A stretch of DNA of 64,000 nucleotides from Hymenopus coronatus (lineage: Eukaryota; Arthropoda; Insecta; Mantodea; Hymenopodidae). Both the position numbers and the translations under genes were made by a program. The stretch is taken from assembly GCA_030762935.1 (NCBI GenBank), contig CM060899.1, positions 65,894,501-65,958,500 on the forward strand, written 5' to 3'. Within the stretch, counting starts at the first letter, position 1. Every line of letters begins with the position of its first letter. Of this stretch, positions 11,537 through 21,803 are shown in pieces. Under the pieces are notes generated by a model. It saw only the letters and a list, made by a program, of their open reading frames with translations, did not search any database and had not been told where the DNA came from.

Positions 11537-12394
11537 TTTTTGCTTTCTCTACACGTACTATGTGCATAGTATATACAGAATGTATTGTATTGCACCCATA
11601 AATTCGATACCGAGATTTCACCCGAAATACATCTTTGGATTGCCCTAAATCCAAACAAAAAAGAAAAATATTTTCAGAAAAAGACCCTTGTGTGTGCGTA
11701 TGTGTGTGTGACAGCACAGCTAAAAACGAAAAGATCGTTTAATACCAAACTAGGTATTAAAGTTTGGTATCTTCCAAGGAAGCGACACGAAGATTTTCAA
11801 GAAAATCCTCCCACCCCAACTACCTTTATATAGAACATTTTTTTGAAAATTTTCTTAAAAATGGCTAACTATTTGATTAAAATATCTAATTTTAAAGTTT
11901 TTCACCTGACAAATAAAGTGTATATCTTGAGTTTTCTGGGAATATCCTCTGAAGACGACTTTATTCTGGATCAATTTTACGGAATTTTTCATAACTGCTA
12001 AACCGTAAGATTTGGACAAAAACTTACCACACCAAAAATGAAGATCACGTTAAAAGACACCATTCTTGTATCGTATGGAGTTGATCGTTTTTGAGATATT
12101 CCTTGTTTTTTGTTTCGGCTTTGAAAAACTTATACATTTCTCATATAGGAATTTGTCAACTCGTGTCCATACAAACAAAGGAACATCAGTCACATAGTAA
12201 CCAGCTTTTGACTTTCACTTTAACCTATGCTACTCCTTTATTTCGCATCTGCTTACAAGGAAGCAAGTAATAAGACTATTTCTGATAATTTTTTCTTAAT
12301 TAGCATGAAGTAAATAGAAGCATAAGGTTTTTAACAATCATTTGTTGCAGAGGTTTAGAGAAAATGATGTGAATGGAACACATCAGAATTTTTT
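11537..12394 (+). mobile_element. PQ element, full length
   Basis: P end TTTTTTGCTTTCTCTACACG with hairpin ACTATGTGCATAGT, Q end ATGTGAATGGAACACATC at about 12382. Directly followed by another P end of the same TTTGCTTTCTC variant. Confidence 0.9.
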
Positions 12395-13210
12395 TGCTTT
12401 CTCTACAAGTACACAGAATGTATTGTATTGTGCCAAAAACTCGATACAGAGATTTCACCAGAAATACATGTTTTGAGACACCCTCAATCCAAAAAAATCT
12501 GATATGTCTCCCATTTACATGACTTTCTCTACATTTATACAGTAAATCATTTTTAAAAAAGCATATGCTGCTATTTCCTTCATGCTAATCGAAAATTTTT
12601 CATAAGGACATTTTTCTAAAAATACTTCCTTTTTTTGGATTCAGGGGGTCACAAACATATATTTCCGGGGAAATCTTGGTATCACATTTTGGGTGCATTA
12701 CAATACCATGTCTATACACTATGTAAATAGTACGTGTAGATAAAGTAAAGAAACATTTTTAAAAAAAAAAAAAATTCTGCTTTCTCTGTGGGTTGCATTG
12801 CTCAAAAACGAAAAGTCCAAACTTGGAATTTAAGATCAGTATCTTACAAAAATGCGACATGAAGCTTTTTAAGAAAATCCCCCCTCCACACCCAGCTACT
12901 CTTTACATAGGAAAATGTTTGAAAATTACGATTTTCTCAAAAATGGCTGTAACGATTTTGTTTAAAATATCGTATATTAATGATATTTAACTGATAAATG
13001 AAATGTATATCTTGAATTGTCTGGGAATAGCCGCAGTTGACATCTTTATACTGGATGAATTTTGCGGAATTTTGCATTAACTGCTAAAACGTAAGAGGTA
13101 GATCTCGTTAAAACACACAATTTATGTTATATACACATTTTTCTTGGAGTTTATAGTTTTTGAGGTATTTCTTGTTATTGGTTTCAGCTTTAAAATGCAT
13201 ACTTTTTATA
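12395..13210 (+). mobile_element. PQ element, host of a nested deletion derivative, Q end missing
   Basis: P arm 12395-12490 stops at the A-run and resumes at 12748 (ACATTTTTAAAAA...GGGTTGCATTGCTC). The nested element therefore hit the A-run about 100 bp from P. The Q third is lost near 13210. Confidence 0.8.
12491..12747 (-). mobile_element. short internally deleted PQ derivative, about 255 bp
   Basis: Keeps about 105 bp of Q end (TCTGATATGTCTCCC...ATGCTAATCGAAAA) joined directly to about 145 bp of P end (GGACATTTTTCTAAAAATAC...). Both termini are intact, flanked by A-runs, and sit inside a + copy: a MITE-like minimal form suggesting that only the termini are needed for mobility. Confidence 0.82.
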
Positions 13211-13562
13211 AGAGAAAGTATATATATCCAATACATACTTTTTGTTAGATGTGTTTGATAGAAAACAGGTTAAACTTTTTGGCCGATATGATAGATTGAG
13301 GTTATGTTTTTGTTGTGTTGTTCGGTTCCATGTTCATAACCTAGAGCCGAGGCGAACAGATGACGGTTTCTCATGATGGTGCATGCTCCGGAGCGAGTTT
13401 CACTGGCGCTCTCTCTCACTTTAACATACATTCCCTAAAGGTAGGGAGAAAAACGCGTGTTTATTCTGCTCCTGTAGCAGAAAACTAAATTATTATCTGG
13501 AAATACAGCACTGAGCATAAAGCACACAAAATATATTTGCGATTATCGCAGCTTTTTAATTT
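13211..13562. other. unassigned spacer
   Basis: About 350 bp of non-PQ sequence of mixed composition with no recognised gene. A run of GAAAGTATATATATCC adjoins the truncated PQ copy. Confidence 0.4.
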
Positions 13563-14658
13563 CATTTTTACCTTCTCTATACGCACTATATACATAGTGT
13601 ACAGAGAAGGTATTGCATTCGATACCGAGAATTCACCGGAAATATATGTTTTAGGGTCCTGATGTGTACCATTCACATGACTTTCTCTATATCCCTGCAT
13701 CAATTATTCTTAAAAAACATATACGTCTATTTACTTCACGCTTATCAGAAAAAATTAGTAGAAATAGTCTTATTACTTGCTTCCTTGTAAGTAGAAGCGA
13801 AATAAGGGTCTACCATAGGTTAAAGTGATAGTCAAAAGCTGGTTGCTATGTGACTGATGTTCCTTTGTTTGTATGGACACGAGTTCACAAAGTCCTGTAC
13901 GAGAAAAGTATGTTTTTTATAGCTGAAACCAAACACAAGGATAATCTCAAAAACAATCAACTCCACAAAAAAAATGTATATAACATAAATTGTGTCTTAA
14001 AGTGCCCTACATTTGTTGTGTGGTAAGTTTTTGTCCATCTCTTACGGTTTAGCAGTTATGCAAAATTCCGTAAAATTGACCCATAATAAAGTAGTGTTCA
14101 TAGGCTATTCCCAGAAAAGTCAAAATATACATTTTATTTTTCAGGTAAATAGTTTTAAAATACGATATTTTAATCGAAATCGTTAGAGCCATTTTTCAGA
14201 AAATCAACATTTACGAAAAATGTTCCATGTAAAGGGTAGTTGGGGGTGGGGGGATTTTTCTCAAAATCTTCGTGTCGCATCCCTGGAATATATTAAACTT
14301 AAATACCAAGATTGGTATTTTACCGACTTTTGTTTTTGAGTAATCGTGTTCACAGAGACACGGACACACCAACACACGGACCTTTTTCAGAAAATACTCT
14401 TTTGGATACAGGGGACCCTAAAACATATATTTGGTGGAGTGCAATACCTTCTCTATACACTATGTACATAGTGCGTATAGAGAAAGTAAAAAGCATTTTC
14501 AGAGAGGGGGGTTTGTGTGTCTGTGAATACGATAACTGAAAAACGACAAGTCCGTAAAATACAACACTTGGTTCTTCAGTTTAGTATCTCCCAGGGATAA
14601 GACACGAAGATTTTGAGAGAAATCCCCCCAACACACATACACGGAGCTTTTTAAAAAA
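13563..14658 (+). mobile_element. PQ copy (P third only), host of a nested - copy
   Basis: P arm 13563-13659 and continuation 14493-14658 (GCATTTTCAGAGAGG...ACACGAAGATTTTGAG). The left junction lost CCTGTATCCAAAAAA, so that side is not a clean insertion. After 14658 the sequence flips into a - P arm. Confidence 0.8.
13660..14492 (-). mobile_element. PQ element, full length, nested
   Basis: Starts TGATGTGTACCATTCAC and ends GCGTATAGAGAAAGT plus an A-run at 14492, followed immediately by the host's GCATTTTCAG. Confidence 0.9.
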
Positions 14659-14790
14659 TGTTCTTCTTTTTTGGATTCAGGGGCCCTAAAAATATATTTC
14701 TAGTGAATCCTAGGTATCGAATTTTTGGATGGAATGCAATACTATCACTATACACTATATAAATAATACATGTACAGAAAGTAAAAGATT
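14659..14790 (-). mobile_element. PQ P-arm, fold-back partner of the copy at 13563
   Basis: About 130 bp of - P arm (TTGGATTCAGGGGCCC to a degenerate hairpin ACTATATAAATAATAC). With the + P third on the left it forms a fold-back whose two outer ends are both P ends. Confidence 0.75.
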
Positions 14791-14849
14791 CTGCATATAT
14801 GTCCTTGATAATGGAATACGTCACGTTTTTTGGGCAGAGTAGGTACAGA

Positions 14850-14942
14850 AAGACATGAGAATGTAAAATATTTAGGTCTCTGTTTAATGGAATGTTTTCT
14901 ACGTTGTAGTGCACATTCCTTAGAGGCTATCTAGCTGTTCTA
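14850..14942. repeat. short duplicated block, copy 1 of 2
   Basis: GACATGAGAATGTAAAATAT...CTTAGAGGCTATCTAGCT recurs with about 10% divergence at 17563-17659. Both copies lie between PQ elements. Not part of the PQ consensus. Confidence 0.85.
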
Positions 14943-15645
14943 CAAAAAATCTGATGTATTCCATTCACATGACTTTCTCTACATCTCTGCAACAAATGAT
15001 TGTTAAAAAGCTTATGCTTTTATTTACTTCCTGCTAATCAAGAAAAAATTAGCAAAAAAAAAAAATCTTATTACTTGCTTTCTTGTAAATATAAGCGAAA
15101 TAAGGGAGTACATACGTTAAAGTGATATTTAAAGGCTGGTTGCTATATGACTAAAGTTCCTTTGTCTTTATGGACAGGAATTTACAAACTTCTGTATCAG
15201 AAAAGTATATATTTTTAAAGCTGAAACCCAAAAACAAGGGATATCTCAAAAAAGATCAAATCACCAAAAAGTTGTATATAAATTGTGTGTTTTAACGTGC
15301 TCTACATTTTTTGTGTGGCAAGTTTTTGTCCATCTCTGTTTGTTTAGCAGTTATGCAATATTCCGTAAAGTTCATCTAGAAGACAGAAGCCTTCAGAGGC
15401 TATTCCCAGAAAATTCAAGATGTATATTTTATTAGCCAATAAATATCTTTAATATAGGATATTTTAATCTAAATCGTTAGAGACATTTTTAATAAAATCA
15501 AAATTTTCGAAATTTTTTCTATGTAAAAGGTAGTTTGTGGTGGCGGGATTTTTTGAAAATCTTCGTGTGGTATCCTTGGAAAATGCTAGTCCTAAATACT
15601 AAGTTTGGTATTTAACGGTTTTTCGTTTTAGGGCTAAGCTGTCCG

Positions 15646-15648
15646 CAG

Positions 15649-15676
<28 letters not shown>
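15646..15676. repeat. (CA)n microsatellite inside PQ
   Basis: Pure CA run of about 30 bp at the fixed CAGACACACGGACAC position of a - PQ copy. Confidence 0.9.
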
Positions 15677-15681
<5 letters not shown>

Positions 15682-15703
15682 CACACACGAATCTTTTTTA
15701 CTC

Positions 15704-16532
15704 TCTCTATACGTGCTAAGTAAGTATATAGTGTATAGAGAAGGGATTGCACTCCACCAAAAAGATACCGAGATTTCACCGGAAATATGTTTCAGGTTCC
15801 CCTGTATCCAAAAAAATGGTGTTTTCAGAAAAAGGTCCGTGTATGTGTCCGTGTGTCTGTCAACACGATAGCTAAAAACGAAAAGTCGGTAAAATACCAA
15901 ACTTGGTATTCAAGTTTAGTATCTTCCAGGGATGCAACACGAAGATGTTGAGAAAAATCCCCCCACCCCAACTACCCTTTACATGGAGCTTTTTTCGAAA
16001 ATTATGATTTTCTAAAAAGTGGCTCTAAAGATTTTGATTAAAATATCGTATATCAAAGATATTTACCTGACAAATAAAATGTAATTTTGAATTTTCTGGG
16101 AATAGCCTTTGAAGACTACTTTATTCTGGGACAATTTTAAGGAATTTAGCATAACTGCTAAACCGTAAGAGATGGACAAAAACATACTAAACAAAAATGT
16201 AGAGCACCTTAAAACACACAATTTATGTTATATACACTTTTTTCGTGGAGTTGATTGTTTTTTTAGATATTCCTTGTTTTTGGTTTCAGGTATAAAATCT
16301 TATACATTTCTCATGCAGGACTTTGTGAACTCGTGTCCATACAAACAAAGGAACTTCAGTCGGAGAGCAACAAGCTTTTGACTATCACTTTAACCTATGG
16401 TAGCCCCTTATTTCGCTTCTACTAACAAGGAAGCAAGTAATAAGACTTATTCTGCTTTTTGCTTCATTAGATGAAGTAAATAGAATAATTTATTGCAGTG
16501 ATATAGAGAAAGTTATGTGAATGGAACACTAA
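15704..16532 (+). mobile_element. PQ element, full length, nested in the copy at 14944
   Basis: P end TTTACTCTCTCTATACGTGC with a short insertion in the hairpin (CTAAGTAAGTATATAG). Q end ATGTGAATGGAACACTAAAC. T-runs lie on both sides and the opposite-strand host resumes beyond. Confidence 0.9.
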
Positions 16533-16665
16533 ACATTTTTTTCGGGCTCAGGGGACCCCAAAACTTGTTTTCCGGAGAAATCTTGGTATCGAATATTTGG
16601 GTACATTACAATACCTTCTCTATCCCTATGTGCATTTTTAATGTGGGGCTAAATAATGTAAAAAT

Positions 16666-17380
16666 CTTATGTGTTCCATTCACATGACTTTCTCTGTACC
16701 TCAGCAACAAATTATTCTTAAAAAGTTTAGTCTTCTATTTACTTCATGATAATCAGTATACAATCAGCAGAAATAGTCATATTACTTGCTTCCTTATAAA
16801 TAGAAGCGAAATAGGGAGTACCATAGGTTAAAGTGATAATGAAAAGCTGGATGATATGTCACTGAAGTTCCTTTGTTTGTATGGACAGCAGTTGACAAAT
16901 TCCTGTATGAGAAAATTGTAAGTTTTTCATAGCAGAAACCAAAAACAAGGAGTGTCTCAAAAACGATCAACTCCACGAATAAAATGTATATAACATAAAT
17001 TGTGTTTTAACGTGCTCTACATTATTTGTGTAGTAAGTTTTTGTCCATCTTTTACGGCTTAGAAGTTATTAAAAATTCTGTTAAGTTAGTCCAGAATAAA
17101 GTACTCTTCAGGGGCTATTCCCAGAGAATTCAAAATATACATTTTATTTGTCAGGTAAATAACGTTAATATACAATATTTTAATCAAAATCGTTAGAGCC
17201 ACTTTTTAGAAAATCAAAATTTTCGAAAAAAGTTCCATGTAAAGGGTAGTTTGAGGTGGGGGGATTTTTCTCAAAACCTTCGTGTCGCATCCCTGGAAGA
17301 TACTAAACTTAAATACCAAATTTGGTATTTTACCACATTTTCGTTTTTGAGTTATCGTGTTCACAGACACACCGACACAC

Positions 17381-17418
<38 letters not shown>

Positions 17419-17566
17419 GGAACTTTTTCTGAAAATACTTTTTTTTGGATACAGGGGACCCTAAAGCATATATTTCCGGTGAAATCTCAGTATCGAATTT
17501 TTTGGTGGAGTGCAATACATTACTCTATACACTATGTACACAGTGCCTATAGAGAAAGTAAAAAGA
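16666..17566 (-). mobile_element. PQ element, full length with expanded CA tract
   Basis: Q end TCTTATGTGTTCC, P end GTGCCTATAGAGAAAGT. The internal CA tract is expanded to about 40 bp at 17379-17416. Confidence 0.92.
17379..17416. repeat. (CA)n microsatellite inside PQ
   Basis: CACAC run at the fixed internal PQ position, ending CGCGG. Confidence 0.9.
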
Positions 17567-17659
17567 CATGAGAATGTAAAATATTTATGTCTCAGTCTGT
17601 TTAATGGAATGTTTTTTACGTTGTACCGCACGTACCTTAGAGGCTATCTAGCTACTCTA
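17563..17659. repeat. short duplicated block, copy 2 of 2
   Basis: Partner of 14850-14942. It follows directly on the P end of a - PQ copy. Confidence 0.85.
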
Positions 17660-17889
17660 ATAAAACTCGCAAAGTTTATGAAATATTTGCTAGGTGGTAT
17701 AAATGTTCTACCACGCGAATGATGGTTTATTTGTGAGCTAAGCGACGGCGCGTGTTCTATCTTACGCCGTTTCTCTTTGCCAGGTATACAGCGACAAACA
17801 TGCACCTTCTAGTATCTGTGTACTTTAGGGGGCAGATGTACTCATGCAAAGTACATGCACTCCGTTTTAGGTGTAAAGCTACTGGGAAA
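17660..17889. other. unassigned spacer
   Basis: About 230 bp of mixed sequence. A + frame of 65 codons (17752-17949) runs into the next PQ copy and has no recognised motif. Confidence 0.35.
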
Positions 17890-17966
17890 AATCTTGACGT
17901 GTTCCATTCACATGACTTTCTCTACATCTCTATAACAAATTATTGCTAAAAAGCTTATGCTTCTAT

Positions 17967-18018
<52 letters not shown>

Positions 18019-18118
18019 TTTTGCATTGGCATTTGACAAATTACCGTATGTGAAAATTTATAAGTATTTTAGAACTGAATCCAATAAAAAGGAATATCTA
18101 AAAAATGGTCAACTCCAC
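17890..18118 (-). mobile_element. truncated PQ element with CA/TA microsatellite
   Basis: About 80 bp of Q end, then a (CA)n(TA)n tract at 17970-18010 and T-run in place of the expected ~150 bp, then resumption at GACAAATTACCGTATGTG. Ends in CAACTCCACGAAATAAAT where the next copy begins. Confidence 0.8.
17970..18010. repeat. (CA)n-(TA)n compound microsatellite
   Basis: About 12 bp of CA followed by about 28 bp of TA and then a T-run. It replaces PQ sequence rather than lying at the usual CA site. Confidence 0.9.
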
Positions 18119-19258
18119 GAAATAAATAACTGAAGTGCTCCATTCACATGAATTTCTCTACGTCTGTACAATAAATTGTTAAACATCTCTTTCTTCTAAT
18201 TAATAACTCCATGGCACGACAGCTCACGGGGAACCTTGGATGGGGCGCAGTATTGGAGGGTGAGACGTGGTCAGCGCCTCGAGCCCACCTCGGCCGGTTA
18301 ATGCGGTCCTCATGACCTTGAGCTGCTACTTCTCCATCAAGTAGCTATCAATTGGCCCTCCAGGGACCTTACGAGGCTGAGTGCACTCCGGGCCAGGTCT
18401 CCCAGCGGGGGAAAGAATCCCCACGCCGGTACTGGGGATCGAACCCAGGTCTCCCGCTTGGTAAGCAGCCTTTATTCTATTTGCTTAATGCTAATCGAAA
18501 TACTATTAGCTGAGAGGGTCTTATTACTTGCTTCCTAGTAAGTAGAAGGTAAATAAGGGAGTAACATAGGCTAAAGTGGTGGTCAAAGCTTTTAAAAACT
18601 AATTGATATATGATTGAAATATGTTTGTTTTTATTGACAAATTCCATATGAGAAAAGTAAGTGTTTTATAGCTGAAACTAAAAACAAAGAATGTCTCAAA
18701 AATGGGTAACTCCACGAAAAAACGTATATGATCTAAATTGTGTGTTTCAACGAGATCTATATTTTTTGTCTAGTAAGTTTTTGTCTATCTCTTACGGTTT
18801 ACCAGTTATACAAAATTCATCCAAAATAACCATGCCTTCAGATGCTATTCCCAGAAAATTGAAGGTATACACTTTATTTGCATTGTAAATATCTTAAATA
18901 TGAGAGATTTTGATTAAAATCAGTACCACAACTTTTGAGAAAATTAAAATTTTCGATTTTTGTTCATGTAAAGGGTAGTTGGGAGTGGGGGATTTTCTTG
19001 AAAAATCTTCGTGTGGCATCTTTGAAAGTTACTGGACTTAAATACCAAGTTTGGTATTTAACGGTCTTTTCGTATTTGAGGTATGCTGCCCACAGACACA
19101 GGCAGACAGACAGACACACGGACATTTTTCTATAAATTCTTTTTTTGGATTCAGTAAGACCCAACACATGTATTTCCAGTGAAATCTCGGAATCGAATTT
19201 TTGGGTGCATTGCAATACCTTCTCTATACACCATGAACACAGTACATGTAGATAAAGT
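18119..19258 (-). mobile_element. PQ element split by a SINE, flanked by direct repeats
   Basis: Q end AACTGAAGTGCTCC, interrupted by a SINE at 18202-18470, P end CATGTAGATAAAGT. The 20-bp flanks (AAAATGGTCAACTCCACGAA at 18101-18120, one mismatch at 19260-19279) are near-identical direct repeats. Confidence 0.85.
18202..18470 (-). mobile_element. tRNA-derived SINE, family E, internally deleted
   Basis: Second copy of the 293-639 family. It has lost about 55 bp after GGGGAACCTTGG and its head past GTAAGCAGC, so no A box remains. B-box complement GGATCGAACCC at 18437-18447. Imperfect 12-bp target repeats TTTCTTCTAATT (18190-18201) and TTTATTCTATTT (18471-18482) flank it. Confidence 0.85.
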
Positions 19259-19280
19259 AAAAATGGTCAAGTCCACGAAA

Positions 19281-19699
19281 AAAGCATCTGATGCTTTCAT
19301 TCACATGACTTCTCTATAATATCTACAATAAATTATTGTTAGAAAGCTCTTTGTTCTATTTACTTAATGCTAATCGAGAAAAAATTAGCAGAAAGGGTCT
19401 TATTACCTGTTTCCTTGTAAGTTGAATAGGAATAAGGGAGCATCATAGGATAAAGTGAAAGTCAAAACCTGATTGGTATGCGACTGAAGTTCCTTTGTTT
19501 GCATGGACAGTAGTTGACAAATTCCCGTATGAGAAAAGTATACATTTTTCAAAGCTGAAACCAAAAACAAGGAAGCAAGTAATAAGACTGTTTCTGCTAA
19601 TTTTTTTGTGATTAGCATGAAGTAAATAGAGATATAAGATTTTTAAGAATAATTTGTTTCAGGTATATAAAGTCATGTGAATGAATCACATCAGATTTT
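19281..19699. mobile_element. PQ fold-back derivative with two Q ends
   Basis: A - Q arm (19281 to about 19573) is joined to a + Q arm (about 19567-19699), giving outer ends TCTGATG... and ...CACATCAGATTTTT. The join is at ACAAGGA, which occurs in both arms of the consensus (AACAAGGAATATC and TTACAAGGAAGC), so the fusion is at microhomology. Confidence 0.85.
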
Positions 19700-20301
19700 T
19701 AGAATCCGGGGTGGAGTCGAACAGGCTGCCTGTGAAAGAGAGGGAAATAGTTGTTTTAACACTGAGCAGAATACATAATAAATCTTTTGTGTCTCACCAC
19801 TGAAAGGGTTTCCATACTACTAAAAGCCCTGAGCTAAGCCACCACATATCCACACCATTACCAATAACCTTGGTCCGGGATACGAACCCGGAACCAATAC
19901 CGTCCCAAAGAAAAAAAAAAATACATTTTTTCTGTCCCATGAGAATTTTGCTTTATAGTCCAAAAATGATTGCGTGATTCTGATTTTTAAAAGCTTAGAA
20001 TTCAATTAAACCTAAAATATGAGTTTCCAAGCAGAAATTACAGATGATATATAACGAGATAGACGTTACCTTCAGCATGATTTTAAATTAAAGATCAACA
20101 GATATTATAGCATTCGAATGTGCTGTTTTAACATTGGTGTGTGATTTCATTTCCAATTACGGTAATGGAAATTAGATTCTACTGTTTTGTATTGTCGGAA
20201 ACAAGGGGACCACAGGTAATCACTCCCAAAAACTGCGATGGATATGATTACAGCTATGGTGTTAATAACGCTGTCACGAAATGACAGTCCACTGTCATCC
20301 A
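19700..20301. other. non-PQ spacer with a tRNA-like fragment
   Basis: About 600 bp. No gene recognised. A T-arm-like hairpin on the minus strand lies at 19861-19884 and is annotated separately. The remainder is AT-rich. Confidence 0.4.
19800..19915 (-). mobile_element. tRNA-like SINE fragment
   Basis: On the minus strand CCGGGTTCGTATCCCGG is a perfect T-arm-like stem with a TTCGTAT loop, containing a B-box-like GGTTCGTATCC. Downstream sequence (GGCTTAGCTCAGGGC) is GC-richer than the surroundings. The A-run at about 19906-19921 adjoins the head side. Confidence 0.45.
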
Positions 20302-20416
20302 TTTTTACTTTCTCTACACGTACTATGTACATAGTGCATAGATAAGGCATTGTGTGGCACGCAAACATTCGATACCAAGATTTTACCGGAAATATATATT
20401 TTAGGACCGTTTGAAT
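20302..20416 (+). mobile_element. PQ P-arm cut at its A-run
   Basis: Canonical P end (ACTTTCTCTACACGTACTAT) running 115 bp to the A-run, where a - copy starts. No continuation of this host copy was identified downstream. Confidence 0.85.
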
Positions 20417-21370
20417 AAAAAAAACATCTAAAGTGTTCCATTCACATGACTTTCACTACATCTCTCCAACAAATTATTATTAAAAAGCTTCTATTTACTT
20501 CTTGCTAATCGACAAAAATTAGCAGAAGGAATCTTACTAAAATTGGATCAGTAAGAGAGAGGTGAATTGGATCAGTAAGAGAGAGGTGAATTGGATCAGT
20601 AAGAGAGAGGTGAATTGGATCAGTAAGAGAGAGGTGAATTGAGTAAAAATAAACAAAGGCCTTGCTTCCTTTTAAATATAAGCGAAAAAAGGGAGTACCA
20701 TAGGTTAAAGTGATACTCAAAAGCTGGTTGCTATGTAATTCAAGTTCCTTTGTTTCTATGGATAGGAGTTGACAAATTCCTGTTTGAGAAAAGTATGCCT
20801 TTCATAGCCGAAACCGCAAACAAGGAATATCTAAAAAAAACGATCAACACGACGATAAAATGTATATAACACAAATTGTGTTTTTAACCTGTTCTACATT
20901 TTTTGTATGGTAAGTTTTGTACATCTCTTACGTTTTAACAGTTATGCAAAATTCCGTAAAATTCATCCAGAATATAGTAGTCTTCAGAGGCTATTCCCAG
21001 AAAATTCAATATATACATTTTATTTGTTAGGTAACTATATTTTAATATACGATAATTTAAACAAATCCGTTAGAGCCATTTTTAAGCAAATCAAAATTTT
21101 GTAAAAAAGTTTCCATATAAAGGGTAGTTGGGGTGGGGGAGATTTCCTTAAGAATCTTCGTGTCGCTTCCTTGGAAGATACCATATTTAAATACCAAATT
21201 TCGTATTCAACGGTCTCTTCGTTTTTGAGCTTTGCTGTCCACAGACACACACACATACACACACACCTGTTTCTGAAAATGCTTTTTTTGGATTCAGGGG
21301 GACCCAAAATATGTAATTCCGGTGAAATTTCGGTATCGGCCTTTTGGGTGAAATGCAATATACGTACTAT
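20417..21370 (-). mobile_element. PQ element containing a 24-bp tandem array, fused head to head
   Basis: Q end ACATCTAAAGTGTTCC. A perfect tandem array sits at 20545-20640 within the AGCAGAA...CTTGCTTCC region. The P end merges into the hairpin that also starts the + arm at 21360. Confidence 0.88.
20545..20640. repeat. 24-bp perfect tandem repeat, 4 units
   Basis: Unit GGATCAGTAAGAGAGAGG plus TGAATT repeats four times without a mismatch. The array lies inside an otherwise diverged PQ copy, so it must be much younger than the copy or be kept homogeneous. The minus strand reads as repeated LSLTDPIH, with no evidence of translation. Confidence 0.95.
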
Positions 21371-21497
21371 GTACATAGTGTATAGAGAAGGTATTGTATT
21401 GCACCCAAAATTCGATACCAAGATTTCACCGGAATTATATATTTTGAGACCCCCTGAATCCAAAAAAAAAAAAAAAAATCTTTTTAGAAACATGCCC
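21360..21497 (+). mobile_element. PQ P-arm sharing its hairpin with the previous copy
   Basis: TACGTACTATGTACATAGTG is preceded by the inverted P arm of the - copy and followed by a + P arm that ends shortly after a 16-base A-run (21461-21478). One hairpin serves two elements. Confidence 0.85.
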
Positions 21498-21803
21498 AAA
21501 GCGCTACGAGAAACGTGACACTGGAGGTCAACATTGTCGAGCAGCACCCGCTTTGATATAAACGGACAACAATCAGAATGAGGCGAGGCGGTTATTATCG
21601 CATTCTTAAATTAATTTGCATCCTATTTTACAGATTCATTTTTGTTGCTATCAGTAAAACTTGTCAAAACAGTGGTTTATAATGTGAATACAATATTTTT
21701 TAAAAAATAATACAATTGTAACTAAACCCAGAAAATGCATCGTTTTATGTATCATCGTTAAAATATGTAGAAATGTGCAAAATATGTAAAAAAAAAAAAA
21801 TGT
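21498..21803. other. unassigned AT-rich spacer
   Basis: No gene or repeat recognised. It ends in A-runs that form the target of the next PQ copy. Confidence 0.4.

Larger units (their letters stand above)
14944..16665 (-). mobile_element. PQ element, host of a nested + copy
   Basis: Q end AATCTGATGTATTCC. The host runs to a (CA)n tract and T-run at 15703, is interrupted, and resumes at about 16533 (CTCAGGGGACCCCAAAAC) to a degraded P end at 16665 (GTGCATTTTTAATGTGGG). Confidence 0.85.

Noticed and set aside
13563..14790. PQ as an LTR retrotransposon or classical TIR transposon
   Set aside because: No direct terminal repeats, primer-binding site or polypurine tract. The two ends differ except for a 12-mer at unequal distance, and long inverted arms occur only in fold-back derivatives.
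21035..21547. Longest minus-strand open frame (170 codons) as a gene
   Set aside because: It spans the head-to-head junction of two PQ copies and an A-run. The reading frame mixes two repeat orientations and has no start or splice context.
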